A stretch of DNA of 64,000 nucleotides from Bisporella sp. PMI_857 (taxonomy: Eukaryota; Ascomycota; Leotiomycetes; Helotiales; Helotiaceae). Each line of letters opens with the position of its first letter. Position 1 is the first letter of the stretch. The position numbers and the translations under genes were made by a program. The notes beneath the pieces are model-generated. The model had not been told where the DNA came from. It did not search any database and was given only the letters and a program-made list of their open reading frames with translations. The stretch lies in the NCBI GenBank assembly GCA_021307315.1, contig JAJSPD010000018.1:62001-126000 (forward strand), read 5' to 3'. Below, piece by piece: positions 23,574 through 34,064 of the stretch.

Positions 23574-24048
23574 GTATGGGGGCGGGTTTCTATGATTATG
23601 TAATTATCTATGTCAAGCATTGATGACGTTAATCACAGCTCTTTTCTTAAGATGAATATTTTTGATCACGATGTCTGATGCCTTGCCCCACATTTGACAT
23701 TTGCAGGAGCTCACAGTGATCACGCCTTACCCAAATACTCAGAATTTTCGTCCTCATTTCAACCTTCATAGGCTTATCATTTAATAATGTTGCTTTGAAT
23801 CGATAGCTTTTAACTTTTTACGGTGAGTTTTAATTCCTTTGTTTGTGTCTTGCGGTCCCTTTGTCTTAGGGAGCTCGTGCACCGGTATGTCTCAGATGAT
23901 GCTTGCAAAGGCTGGATTGGGGGAATTTCCTACCAACACTTCATAGTCCGAGATGCCTAAAATCAAACTTCAAAAACCTTGCACCCTTTGGAAGGTGTTC
24001 CACGGAGACATATAGCCAATCTGAAAATACTTGCTTCACAGTGTCAAA
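23574..24048. other. Intergenic, ~475 bp
   Basis: 3' flank of the kinase and promoter of a small TPR-like gene. Pyrimidine-rich in the middle. No feature recognised. Confidence 0.4.
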
Positions 24049-24399
24049 ATGGCCAATGCTGCTTCTCCCTCAACCACAATTGTCGTCAACAACCTCCTCC
24101 TTCACTGCATCATAGATTTAGAGCACAATTCCTCGCCTCAAAAAGCTCTCTTTTGTGCTGAAAGCGCTCTGGAGACTGCAAAAAGGGCACATCAATACGA
24201 TCTTGAAAGCAAGTGCCAATTCTGGCGAGGACGCTGTTTAATGGATTTAGAAAGATGGCATGAGGCCAGTTTAGCTTTCACGAGAGCTGCGAGTGTGAAA
24301 GATTGGAAGGGGAGAGTAGCAGTGTTGAAGATGGAGTGTGAAAGGCAGATTGAAAGGGACAGCTCCAGGACAACACTTCGAAGATGCGAGGGGCTTTAG
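24049..24399 (+). CDS. Small TPR-like protein, uncharacterised
   Basis: Single-exon frame of 116 residues starting at the first ATG (MANAASPSTT). The middle reads as a helix-turn-helix repeat, with AETAKRAH-like ALETAKRAH, FWRGRCLMDLERWHEASLAFTRAA and a conserved-looking Trp-Lys after it, which is a TPR-type pattern. The same pattern (AK..., QF..G..L..MG, ADALKHF, W..E...V..WIEK) occurs near residues 1250-1340 of the very large protein encoded immediately downstream on the same strand, so the two may share ancestry. No enzyme motif, signal peptide or membrane segment. Function unknown; probably a lineage-specific adaptor. Confidence 0.55.
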   Translation: MANAASPSTTIVVNNLLLHCIIDLEHNSSPQKALFCAESALETAKRAHQYDLESKCQFWRGRCLMDLERWHEASLAFTRAASVKDWKGRVAVLKMECERQIERDSSRTTLRRCEGL

Positions 24400-24693
24400 C
24401 GCAATTTGTATTTCATGACGAGGTTGGGATTTGACAGAGATTATTATGGCGGAAACATGAGCCGGAGAACATGTCCTTTGATGCAGTGTAGAGCGTGTAA
24501 TTGTTTCCGTCGACCAAAATATTGGCTCGTTGTGGTTTCTTTCAGTCGGTGCCATAACCGCATTCAGTAATTTCATTGAACTTTTCCCCACAAAGACTAA
24601 ACTTATGTTACCCTATGACTATTTTCAGATCCCCCCAAGAGTTGAATGCCATAAACAGCACCCATCTCTACATTCTCGAGATACATACGCCGT

Positions 24694-27600
24694 ATGTCAG
24701 GAGCGACTGACCAGATAATGGGAGCACAGCGCAGAAGAGGAAAAGGGAAAGAAGAAAATTCAGATCAAGCCACTCGAAAGAATAGTAGTAAAAACCCAAG
24801 TGAATCCAGCTCCCCACTTCCTGGGAGTCCCAAAGACAAAGGTGACTTAGTTTCGGCTGCAAGTCCTTCTAAGATATCTCAATCTCAAGAACAAGAGGAA
24901 CAGGAGGAGAAAAGGGAGAATCCAGGATCAGAATTACCACAAGACGAAGCAGAGAATGTTGGAGATCCACTTGTTCCACAACCATTTAAACTTGAACAAA
25001 ACGCCAGCTCATCCCAGTCTACTCAGCAATTTGTTAGGGGCAAAAAGGATCCCGAGAACCCTCCCTCGAATATCTCTAACAAAATCTCTTTAAAGTCGTC
25101 TCAGAGCTCAGAGGAAGAGTCAAAAACTCTCGAGAAACTAGATAAAGCTCCTATACACACAAGCCCAAGTAAGTCAGGCTCAAAGTTTCCTGTCCAAAAG
25201 CAGATTGCTTTCCACCCATCAGGTGGGAAATCAACGCTTGTATACCCCCCATCACAAAACCACTCATCTAAAGGCAAGCCTAATCCCCTCAATATCATAT
25301 CTCGCAAAACCATTCCTTCGATCAAAGAGCAAAGCGCCACTCCCATCGAAGAGAGGGAGTCCTTATCTTCTCCCAAAACTGCTGAATCTGAGGACGCCAG
25401 CCTGTTAGCGCCTCAGAAGTCTCCAAGTGCATCGATCTCAGCATTGGGGAAGACAATTGCTCCTCTAGAGAAAATGGCCTCATCTGGGGAAGTAGTAGAG
25501 ATTGAGGATATGCGAGACCCTGCTACAATGACTTTCACAGAAATTGTGAGGTCTGATAACGAGCCAGTGCCCAAAACACCACCTGCTGAAGAGGAGCCTG
25601 GAACGGAGGAACCTAAAGACAAAATTGAGGCGGATACATCCGAGTTCCTAGGTCAGGAGCCCAAAGCCAGAAGGGAGGAAGGTACAGAATTTGGAGTGAA
25701 AGAAGAAGTGGATCGACTAACCCAGAAACCATTGCCTGGGGAGACTCCATATTCTGATTCTGATGATGATGAGCAAAATAGAAAAAGCTCTGGCAAAACC
25801 TCCGAGCTAAGGTCCAACGCGACCCAAACTCTAAATCTAGCTGAAGAGCTAGGAATATCTGTGAGTGAAAATGGGAATGAGAGGCGAGGAATGGAAGACG
25901 TGGAATTATGCTCTAATCCAACGAATTCCCCAGAACCTGGTCCTCAACATCGTTTCACAGATTCTTACGACATCTATCGAGCTGACCCCACACCCCCCCG
26001 TAGCCCAACACTGAGTTTTGACAGGGGCTCACCACAAAGTTTTGCCGATGTTACACATCCTCCTGAGCGAGGCACAGATAGTGACAATATTGGACCTCTT
26101 CCTGACTTCTCCAACATCCCAGGTGGACTTAGCAGCTTGTCTCCGACATTTGCACCACCAGCTCTCACTGGTGGCCCCTCAGCTCACCGTCCCGTAGACC
26201 CTACCAATGTTGGTGGGATTCTAGAAGTCGACAATCCGAACTTGAATGCGCCGTTTATTAACTCGGAGGACCATTACATTAGAGAGAGAGAAGACATCAT
26301 GACGCAGAGAGCAACTGCTCTGGGAAACCCCGATAGTGAGCAACGATTCAAGGATTCCGAGGATCTCATCGAACGACTGGAGAGGGAGATGTATCCTGAA
26401 AGGTTTCGCAGAGAGCATGATGGAACAGAGGAGTCTGAAGAGAATAATTTACCCATGAGCCTCGGGCAGCAATGGGAAGACTTCAAGAACGATCCAAAGA
26501 ATAAGGCTTCTGCTTGTGTGGAGATGGCAAGTGCGTATATTGCTTCGCTGCACCACGATGCCATGCAAGTCACAACCCAGAATTTCAAGATTCAGCATGA
26601 GGTCACAAAACTGAAAAATAAGGTGGAGCAGCTTGAGAATGGTCTTAATGGCCCAACGGCGGAAGAGTTTGAGTCTAAATTTCAGGTTATACATGAACTA
26701 GAGCAAGATAACGAGAGGTTGCAGGCTCGAGCGTATCAGCTAAAACACAGCTCTGACTGGTATGAGAGAAAGTATAACGAGCAGAGGGATCAGCATAAGG
26801 CAGATTTTGCGGATCTGGAGAAAGATTATATGAATAAAACCCAGGAACTACAGAAGAGAAGCGATAATTTGACAATGATGTTCATGGATGAGAGGAAGAA
26901 GGCTCAACGCCTTGCCGATGTTGAGAAGAACTTGGAAAAGAACGAGACAGATCTCGCAAATGTATTAATAGCATTAAAGGAGAAAGAGAGGCAGCTGATA
27001 TCTCTCCAGTTAGCAAGAGAGACAAAATTATCGGAAGAAGATGCTAGGTTGCAACTTGCTGATCAAGAGCAGACGGTCGCCGATCTTGAAAAAGAAAACA
27101 GGGACATCAAGCGCGAGAACTCTATGCTCACCCAAGACCTGAAAAAAATGATAGACAAGTATTTGGCCGAGAGCCCGCAGTTGATCAATATACTGATGAT
27201 TGATGATAGTCACGATCCACACTCAAAGGAAGGCGACAGCTCTAAACCACCCTGTCCAAATAAGACAGACTTCGAGTCAGAAAGAAAAAAGTCCATGGTA
27301 CAAGTACTGAACGAGCAGCTCGAAGTTCAGCTGCGCGATGTACAGAATCGCCTTAGAATTAGCCTAGAGGCCAACAGCAAGCTTACAGCTGACAACAATT
27401 CTCTCCGAAATCAAACTCATTGGGCGAGAAAATCTTTCGAGAAAGAAATCAGGCAGAGCGCTGACTCTAGCAATGCTTTGTATGAAAATATTAAGGAATT
27501 ACAACGGGAGCTCGAGGATGCCAACAAGAAGCTTAGAGAGTCGAATAATGAGGTGCTTCGAGTAAAACCATATGTAGAACAAGTCAAAACGCTTAAAAAG

Positions 27601-30008
27601 ATAGTTAAAAATTTGACTAAGGGAGGCAAAGCAGGTCATGATGCTGCGGCCCAAGAAACAATTGCAAACCTGGAAACACATATCGCTTGGGTCGAGGGCG
27701 AAGTTGTTAAAGCGAATGAAGAGCGAGACCGTACATTAGACAAATGTACATTAGGTGAGAAAGAAATCAAAGACTTGAAACTGCAAATTACGGAATTCGG
27801 GGCTCGCCTCAATAACCTCGCGCGCCTGGGTGGTGTTGTCAGCTCATCGACCTCAGGAGGAAGCATAGATCCAAATCCAAACCAATGCGCAGCCGAGAGA
27901 CGAAAGGTTAAAGAGCAAGAGGAGCAGATTGATATCCTCGCACGAGATAACCACAATCTCCAGAAGAAGCTTGACGCGGCAGGCAGGGGTGAAGTACTTC
28001 CAGAAGAGCTCCAGCGAGAAGTCAATGCGGCCAATCCCGAAGGCAAACCGATTGCGCAGCTTTTTATTGAGAAAACGCGACAGTATGAACAACTTGAAGA
28101 CTTCTTGAAAGAACGCGGTAGACTACCTCAAGAATCTACGCAGACGATACTGCAATATCCAAAAACTCAACCTTCGGCCGCTACCGGGACGTCGACAGGA
28201 ACGGCTCTGAGACCTTTGAATCAAAGAATAATAAAGCTGCAGTCGATATCAGGGCAATCTGGGCGTGATTCTGGCTTTGTATCCGCAAAACCTCCACTAA
28301 GGTGGAGAGACAGATCCGAAAGAGACGAGGGACAGGAGTCGGAAAAGGGAAATTCAGCTTCTATAGCCAACGTGGTGAAGCGGCGTGATGTTTGTGGATC
28401 TCAGGATTCTAAAAACATCTCGAGCCAGGTCGTAGACTTGCGAATCTATCGCATTCAAGTCGCCTTAAGACACATGATCTCCGAACGTGCAATCCATGGA
28501 GTTCGACCTGCTGATTGCGAGGATATCCATGATATGGTTCACGAAGGAGTTGCCATGGCGAAGACACTTTTGTATGCAGAAGGATATGCCTGGATGCAAT
28601 TTCTTTACGGAATGACTCTTTGGTATATGGGCTCGGCTGCGGATGCTCTCAAACATTTTTTAGCTATCGACGTTAAAGCCTGGCCAGAAGAGGAGAGGAT
28701 AGTTCGAGGATGGATAGAGAAGGCAAAGAAGCAGCCTTTGGGGAAAAGGCAAGCTAACTATGGCTGGACAAATCCGTTTGATAAAGTTGCGGAAAGAGGA
28801 AAACCCGAGCGGAGAGGAAGATTGAGAAAGCCGAATGATGGTAAGAAAGTCGAAGAGCCTAGGCATTCTTTTAATAAGATAAGGCATGAGAAGAAAGACG
28901 ACGATTCTGAAGATGAAAATGAACCTAGGTCGGAATCGCGAATAGGTAGAAAACGACAACCAAAGGATTCCTGCCAACACAACAAGCCTTCTGGTTTAGT
29001 ATCAGGTTCCCAGACTGATAACCAAGGTGAGACCATCAATTTGTAGACTAGTCATATAAGAACATAATACTCTAGGCCGCCTTCCTTGAAATAAATTATC
29101 CACTGAAAGCTAACACTCTTATGACAGGCTCCAGGTTCACAGGCGCTCAACAGGTCTTCAGAATAAGTCACTGGGACCCCACGAGCCTCCATCATCAAGT
29201 GCAGGAGCTCTTTAGAAGGTGGAAGCCCTATAAAAAGGAGATTGCTGTAAAAAATGACGAAATAGACGCAGAAGCCATGCAGTCGATCCTTGATCGTGCT
29301 TCGGCAGCCATAGCCGGCGAACTGGCATTTGAGGTAAACCTAATGAAGAAAATTGAAAGCATCTTACATAATATGGCTGTGAACCCATCGAAGAATGGCC
29401 CCGCCTCAGAATGGAGCAGATCAAAAAAGGAAGCAGGAGAGAATTCTGAAGATGATGTGGATGAAGTTTTCTATGAAGATATCCTAGGGCAGAATATTCT
29501 AGACAAACATTCTCGCCGAGTCATGCGACGCGTCAATGCTATTCTTGCAGGTGAGGCACCTGGTGAAGAGGCTGTCATGAAGATGGTTGCAAAGCTTCTG
29601 AAGCGTAATACAACCGAAGGCGCTCCTCTCCTTGAGAGGGAACCTACAGAAAAGGAAGTAGCTAGAGCGAAATCTATGGCGAAAGCTCTAGCCCAAGGCC
29701 CATCGGATGCGACGCCAGAAGGATTATTGAAGTGGCATGATAAATGTATTGGTAGAACAAGAGTGCCGCCACTGAAATCGAGGGACCTACGAAACTTCTA
29801 TCGGGAATGGTGTAACAAGTATGGAAAACAGAGCCAGATTTCAGAAGAGGAAGATCGACAGGAATCTTCGGATGATGGTCGCAGTGGTCTGCCACCAGAT
29901 GTGGAAATCATGCAATGTGTTCCTCCTGAATCACGCACCCCTAATATTTCTGAAAGTGAACCTGAGGACGACGCGATACAGGAAACCACAAATCTAGCTC
30001 CGCGTTAG
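24694..30008 (+). CDS. Very large coiled-coil protein with TPR-like C-terminal region, uncharacterised
   Basis: I join two open frames (24694-29026 and 29128-30008) across a textbook intron: donor GTGAGA, branch GCTAAC 15 nt before ACAG, phase 1 kept, giving 1737 residues. Residues 1-600 are low-complexity, rich in Ser, Pro, Glu and Lys. From about 640 to 1160 a nearly unbroken heptad pattern (for example LEQDNERLQARAYQLK) predicts a long coiled coil. Near 1250-1340 there is a TPR-like helical module similar to the small upstream protein. The last 300 residues are charged, with a short conserved-looking block (PPLKSRDLRNFYREWCNKYG). Composition suggests a scaffold or cytoskeletal tether; I recognise no known family and no catalytic site. 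The start is the first ATG in frame; earlier exons are not excluded. Confidence 0.7.
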
Positions 30009-30279
30009 CGGCTTCAGAATACATGATAGGTGATGGCATTTAATGACCAAATATTTGCTAGGGAGAAGGGGCCAAGAGTGAGATCACGGAAGCAACGAAG
30101 ATTTGAGTACTACTAAATGGTAGAAACAATATTTGAGCGAGCAGTCAACAATATTAGTATCAAGCCACGCTTGTGGAGGAAGTCTTACGTCTTGTGTATC
30201 AGGCCGAATTAGAAATTGATTACAGTTCGAGTAGTTCTACTTAATGCACTAGTCAAATTTATTATTATTAATGTGGCTG

Positions 30280-31471
30280 CTAGACTTGCAATATGCTACC
30301 AAGAGGAATGTTCCAGTACCAACCTGCAACACCCATGGCCCCTAAGCTCATAGTCAGAGCCATGAGAAAGTTGACCTCATTGTTGTCCAGCAAAGATAGA
30401 CCACTCTCTACTATCCTGCTTGGATGCTCGTTGCCAAGGTTAGATATTTGAGGGTTTTTGTTACCTCCTGTCATTCTGCCAAGCTTTTTGTCAAATCGAT
30501 TTACAACGGCTTGATCACTTGTGGGATGAATTTCAACGGAATTTTCCCCTTCACCACTGAGTAGTGCCGCTTTCGCTTCCGCTCCCTTCTGAAGACGTAT
30601 ACTGCTTTGGCCCGGTTTAGAGACAAGGACTTTCTTTCCTCCCTCTCCTTCCACGATTCGGCCACTTCTTGTATCAACCACGCTTTGTTGCAGCCATCCT
30701 CCCAAGAAACTATCAAGCAGACTACCCAGTCCTCCCCAAATCACCATCGCCCAAGAAAATATTGACGGCTCTTTAGATCCCCAAGGAGTTACATCTGGAA
30801 GTTCCGTACCATCTTTAGGGAATGAGAGTGCCATTGTGGTAAAGACGATAATGAAGGATCCCAGAAGTCCGGCTACCAGGCCTTCCCACGTAACACCCCC
30901 ATTTGTTCCTGGAGGGACTTTCCGTAAGCTCCATGACGTGATAAGTCGAGGACGGCTTTCCGCTAGTATGCCCAGCTCGGAACTAAACGTATCCGCTGCC
31001 ACCGCGGCATAGTTGGCCACTATGCCGACGAACAGTAAATCTTTTCCCCATGGATATGTCCCCTGCGTGCCGTTAACGCTGCCACTCTGCTGGCGTCTAT
31101 GAAGTTGGTATGCATGGAGTAAGCTAAGGACTGACGCAACGGCAGAGTTTGCAAATACTATGTTTATTAGCATAGCACCTTTCACATAGCGAAGAGAGCT
31201 TACCTTGAACATGCGTCCTTGCACCTTCACCTCCAGAGTTCCCCGATGATGATATCGTAAGCCTGGCCTTAACATCCTTCTTAATCTTCGTAACCGTTGT
31301 TCCCGCCAAAAAGAAAACAATCAAGAGTGTGAACGGCACGCTGGACGGATGAGCAGCATGCGCAACCGCTGTCAGCGTAGCTGCTACAATTCCCGCTGGC
31401 GTCAGAGACTTGTGCGACAAAGCTCTATAGATCATTGCCAGGGTGACTGGCACCGCGATGATCGCTTTCAT
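30280..31471 (-). CDS. TMEM19/DUF92 family integral membrane protein
   Basis: Polytopic membrane protein of 381 residues; exons 31471-31204 and 31157-30280, joined as RTHVQVFANSAVASVL. The family (DUF92, TMEM19 in animals, VTE6-like in plants) is recognised from AGIVAATLTAVAHA, the block AVAADTFSSELGIL, the RLITSW...VPPGTNGGVTWEG stretch, and WGGLGSLLDSFLGGWLQ. Six to seven hydrophobic segments are visible. Plant relatives phosphorylate phytyl phosphate; the fungal role is not established, though a CTP-dependent polyprenyl-phosphate kinase activity is plausible. A soluble insertion of about 100 residues (positions 240-340) precedes the last helix, which is common in fungi. Convergent with the coiled-coil gene; promoter side faces the MAPR gene. 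Confidence 0.85.
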
Positions 31472-31789
31472 CTTTGCGTTTTAGAGCTTGCTGCGGCCCT
31501 GGGTTATCAGAAATTCAATGTTGGACTTCTCAAACGAGGATAATATAAGGACGGAAGAGAAGTGAAGTGAACAGAAACCGCCGTTTACCATCCTAATTTT
31601 TGAGATGTGAGCTCACTGCCAGCCAGAAAGAAGCTTTGACCTTTTGGCCATTTGGTCTTGGCAAAATTAACCCCACCTCCTGTTGCCCGCAATCACGACA
31701 TTCTTGACTATTCACAACACTTTGAGCGAACTGTTACATTTTTATACACCCAAGAACGCCTTTCACGGAGATATAATAAACACACCATA
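31472..31789. other. Divergent promoter, 318 bp
   Basis: Short intergenic stretch between the TMEM19-like gene and the MAPR-like gene. No distinctive element seen. Confidence 0.4.
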
Positions 31790-32364
31790 ATGGCAGGTAA
31801 ATTCGAGCCAAAGACGCAGGTCCAACTGAATCCCCCTAAGGACGATCCAATCCCTCTCTCGGTCCTCGAGGCTGCGAACGGTATCCCTTCATGATCCAAG
31901 ATCCACTTTCACGCGCCATCTGACATATTTCTAGGTGTTGGGGATGAAAAATGCTATGTTGCGATCAAGGGAAAAGTGTTTGATGTCACAGGAAACAAGG
32001 CATACCAACCCGGTGGCTCATATAGCGGTTCGTGCTTTCATCTTTGTAGAAACAACTTATGTCCCCAAAATGCTCCTTTCATTTATTGATGGTCAGATAC
32101 ATGGAAGGTAATCACTACTCTCGTGTAGAGGAGCCATATCTTTTCAAACTTGCACTTCAATTCAAAGACTAATACGCCGGCCTAGTCTTCGCTGGCCACG
32201 ACGCCTCCTATGCCCTTGGTAAAACCTCCACAAAAGCCGATGATGTGAAAGCAGACTGGTCCTCCCTCTCTGAAAGCGAGAAGAAGGTGCTTGATGACTG
32301 GGAGACATTCTTTACGAAGCGCTACAACATCATTGGCAAGGTTGAGGGAGCTACGAACTTCTGA
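31790..32364 (+). CDS. Cytochrome-b5-like haem/steroid-binding (MAPR/Dap1-like) protein
   Basis: Small haem-binding protein of about 120 residues. Exons 31790-31880, 31935-32027 and 32186-32364 keep phase and give the family core: CYVAIKGKVFDVTGN, PGGSYSVFAGHDASYALGK, then SEKKVLDDWETFFTKRYNIIGKV. Dap1/PGRMC proteins deliver haem-based support to P450s and sterol synthesis. Unlike Dap1 this copy has no N-terminal membrane helix; it starts directly with a soluble tail (MAGKFEPKTQ). The donor of the second intron (GTTCGT) is weak and the intron (158 nt) is longer than usual; a microexon in it (ATACATGGAAG) was considered but would break the frame. Probably soluble or peripherally attached. Confidence 0.8.
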
Positions 32365-33344
32365 TGTTTCCACAACCTCCCCAAACTATAAGGTCTGGAG
32401 CAAGGAATACTGAAACCCAGATGGATACAGATAAATGCATATAAATGTTATGTGGTGCAATAGGGGCAATGCGGAATAGGAAGAAATGGAGAGTAGGGAA
32501 AGCAGGCGTTCGGGGACCAATGTAAGCAAGTATAGGGAATATCATCAAGTCTGCATTTACCGAGTTTGGATGCTCCAGATCCTCAACGAGAAATTCAAAT
32601 GCTTTATTTGGTGAACATTAAATACACTAGGGCAAAATCAAACATTCACGCACCCACGCAACCAAAAATTTCATGAAGGCCAGGCACATTGCGAGATCTT
32701 ATGGGCACTTCTTTGTCTTTCTTTGTGACCATTCGCAAGGCCTAAGCATCCCTCACAGCGCTCATCTCTCACTTATATCAGCTTCCTAAGCAACAAAATG
32801 GGCCATGTCCTGTAGCCAGCAACAGTCTCATTTGAATTAATGGTAAATTTTCATGCGAAACAAACATAGGAAGCAAAGACGAATTTCTTTCAAGACCGTA
32901 GCATAGACGATATCAGCAACCCGTAGAGGTTCTTATATGAATTGTATAGCTCGGTGCCAACAATCACTACATCACCGTCGATGCTATGCATCTCTTATTT
33001 CGTCCCAACAACTGGAGTCCCAATAACCGGAAATTCACTAGGAAAGCCGAAAGCACGTCGCAATCGGATTAGAAAAATTTAACACTTAGAGCCTGAGCAG
33101 GGCGACTCTAATACGTCCAGTATAGCCTGGAAGTGCCAATGCTCGGAAATCAAGACAAGACACAGTGTTCGCTCCGGAAGTGTCACCATATGGCACTGAT
33201 ATCAAGCGCAAATAAACTGGCATGAATTGCATTAATGATACCTCTAGAATTCAGGAAGTTACACGATTTGGTAGATTGGAATCCTTCAAATACTAAAAGC
33301 TGTGAAGCCAATTCTTCTCAACTCACTAAGTCAGTGCCACGGAT
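32365..33344. other. Intergenic, ~980 bp
   Basis: 3' flanks of two convergent genes. No coding, repeat or RNA feature recognised. Confidence 0.4.
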
Positions 33345-34064
33345 TTATGCAGGACTCAACTTGACCAGGAATGAGTTTGTATCTGCAAACCCTTGGACTT
33401 CCTTCTTACTTCTGGCCAATGCATCGTCGTTGTTTGCAGCTTCACGATCCTTTGAAATTTAGTCTTATTCTGCATATCTTCTCAATCTCCTTACCTCTAA
33501 GCTTCTCCACCCAATAGCTCCCACAAATACCTTCTCTGGCAGATTCAAACTCAAGCCATGCAGAGACTCAATATCATGCTTCTCATTTATGGCATCCATG
33601 AACCGCTTCCACGCCCCTCCTACTTCAACCTCAAGCTTGTCATTCGGGACTTTAGTTCGAAATACCTCTGTGAAGCCCTGGGAGGAGATATGGAGTCCTT
33701 CTGTGGGACTTTTATATAACTGGATCTCAGGCGGGGCTAAAGCATGCGGCTTCACAGTTCCACTTAGGGCTTTAAATGTGTCCGAAGTTACAAAACTTTG
33801 AAATGCGGGCATGTTTGTCCAGTCTACTCAACGTCAAGTTCAAGTTTTTCGAGGTTAGGAGGGCGATGTACTCAAACTTAGCACAAGCTTCAGTTCATGT
33901 TCGACATTAATTTCATTTTCAGTGATCATATAACCATAGCGGACGTGCGATGCGCCTGGGGCGCTGACAATGGTTTTGCACAATGCTGGCCATTGCGCCC
34001 GAAAGGCTATCTGGCTTGCTGCGTCACTGTTGAGGCTAGGGGTGAGAAGTTCAAGGATTGGCAT
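33345..34064 (-). CDS. Dimeric alpha/beta-barrel (ABM/Dabb-like) protein
   Basis: Predicted 206-residue protein. Exons 34064-33878, 33823-33495 and 33449-33345 are all in phase; joins give KLVLNWTNMPAFQSF and GWRSLEDREAANNDDAL, both matching the pattern of stress-responsive A/B-barrel and antibiotic-biosynthesis-monooxygenase-like folds (a Trp-x3-Met/Phe strand followed by a helix). Two ferredoxin-like halves are visible: residues 1-90 and about 105-200, each ending in VGAIGW- or LVLNW-like strands. No obvious catalytic residue. Such proteins serve as small monooxygenases, decarboxylases or structural partners; the role is open. The start chosen is MPILELLTPSL; an in-frame ATG lies nine codons upstream. 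Confidence 0.7.

Noticed and set aside
29121..30008. Separate 295-codon gene after the coiled-coil gene
   Set aside because: A strong intron in phase joins it to the upstream frame, so it is better read as the last exon.
32028..32185. Microexon ATACATGGAAG in the MAPR-like gene
   Set aside because: Its 11 nt break the phase; direct splicing gives the family sequence GGSYSVFAGHDAS.
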